The notes beneath the pieces were generated by a model. It was not told the origin of the DNA. It saw only the letters and a list, made by a program, of their open reading frames with translations, and ran no database searches. Source: Methylopila jiangsuensis (GTDB taxonomy: Bacteria > Pseudomonadota > Alphaproteobacteria > Rhizobiales > Methylopilaceae). From it: a DNA stretch of 64,000 nucleotides. Positions 63,461 to 64,000 of this stretch are shown piece by piece; position 1 is the first letter of the stretch, and every line of letters begins with the position of its first letter. The stretch spans positions 434,001-498,000 of the forward strand of contig NZ_BSFK01000010.1 of NCBI RefSeq assembly GCF_027922305.1, read 5' to 3'. The translations under genes and the position numbers were made by a program.

Positions 63461-64000
63461 ATGAGCGTCATGTCCGTCGTCTCCACCGATCCGCTCGTCG
63501 CGCCCGAGGCGCTGGCGTCCGCGCCCCGGCCCGATCACCTGCTGGTGGCGGAGATGATCCAGCCCGGCTCGCGGGTGCTGGACGTGGGCTGCGGCGACGG
63601 CGCGCTGCTGCGCCTGCTGATCGAACGGCGCGGCGTGGACGGGCGCGGCATCGAGCTGTCCCAGTCGGGGGTGAACGCCTGCGTCGCCCACGGCCTGTCG
63701 GTGATCCAGGGCGACGCCGACGCGGACCTCGGCTACTACCCGGACGACGCGTTCGACTATGTGGTGCTGTCGCAGGCGCTGCAGGCCATGCGCCGCCCCA
63801 AGCAGGTCATGGAGGACCTGCTGCGCATCGGCCGGCGCGCGGTGGTGTCGGTGCCGAACTTCGGCCACTGGCGCACCCGGCTGCAGCTCGTGCTGACCGG
63901 CCGCATGCCGGTGAACGCCAACCTGCCGGACGCCTGGTACGAGACGCCGAACATTCACCTCTGCACCATCCGCGACTTCGTCGATCTGGCGGAGCTGGTG
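63461..64000 (+). CDS. metW: Methionine biosynthesis protein MetW (3' truncated by window edge)
   Basis: The frame from ATG 63461 (a second ATG at 63470 is possible) stays open to the window end, giving 180 residues. It shows MetW features: DHLLVAEMIQPGSRVLDVGC with GDGALLRLL, GIELSQSGVNACVAHGLSVIQGD, and the diagnostic SQALQAMRRPKQVM and VSVPNFGHWRTRLQL. MetW supports homoserine acetyltransferase MetX. metX, the usual upstream partner, is not adjacent here. Confidence 0.93.
   Translation, partial: MSVMSVVSTDPLVAPEALASAPRPDHLLVAEMIQPGSRVLDVGCGDGALLRLLIERRGVDGRGIELSQSGVNACVAHGLSVIQGDADADLGYYPDDAFDYVVLSQALQAMRRPKQVMEDLLRIGRRAVVSVPNFGHWRTRLQLVLTGRMPVNANLPDAWYETPNIHLCTIRDFVDLAELV

Overview
The window is high-GC bacterial chromosome with dense housekeeping genes. 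The gene content points to an alphaproteobacterium of the order Hyphomicrobiales (Rhizobiales). The pointers are the lptF-lptG-lptD-surA-pdxA-rsmA operon, hrcA beside rph, yqeY divergent from carA, a DUF2794 gene, pyruvate phosphate dikinase, and intergenic palindromes of the CGTCATGCCCG...CGGGCATCCACG type common in that order. A methylotroph-like or Methylocystaceae-like genus would fit, but this is only inference. I saw no tRNA, rRNA, insertion sequence, integrase or CRISPR array.

Layout. 1-9495: a truncated heparinase-like gene, a DUF3617 protein, hrcA diverging from rph-rdgB-hemW, an MFS transporter with an overlapping LysR gene, and a small membrane/unknown operon (YqaE, DUF4112, DUF937). 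9617-10411: a single AT-rich hexapeptide acyltransferase that looks acquired. 10421-16274: tadA, a pseudouridine synthase with a very long disordered tail, rsmD, two tandem paralogous membrane proteins and a TerC protein. 16461-20430: mutL and a gluconate kinase/permease pair. 20437-28139: outer-membrane biogenesis operon on the minus strand, with most junctions overlapping by 4 bp. 28359-37293: pepA, holC, a fused 5-oxoprolinase-type hydantoinase, panB, a beta-barrel-like protein and a glycosyltransferase. 37436-47849: an accessory, surface-related patch with a 1137-residue RTX protein, a GT25 glycosyltransferase, a pyruvyltransferase fused to an FrhB-type iron-sulfur flavoprotein, a 686-bp gene-free stretch, and a coiled-coil/MptE-like protein overlapping a GT8 glycosyltransferase. 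47940-64000: recQ, DUF2794, yqeY, carA, a GNAT enzyme, a FUSC-like protein, ppdK, a methyltransferase, argG, a second GT8 enzyme, typA, chaA and a truncated metW.

How the genes fit together. Lpt and SurA proteins build the outer membrane. The glycosyltransferases, pyruvyltransferase fusion, acyltransferase and methyltransferase look like scattered pieces of cell-surface glycan synthesis. The RTX protein is probably exported by a type I system encoded elsewhere. The most novel-looking items are the pyruvyltransferase-FrhB fusion, the coiled-coil/MptE-like protein paired with GT8, the tandem membrane paralogs, and the modular RTX protein.
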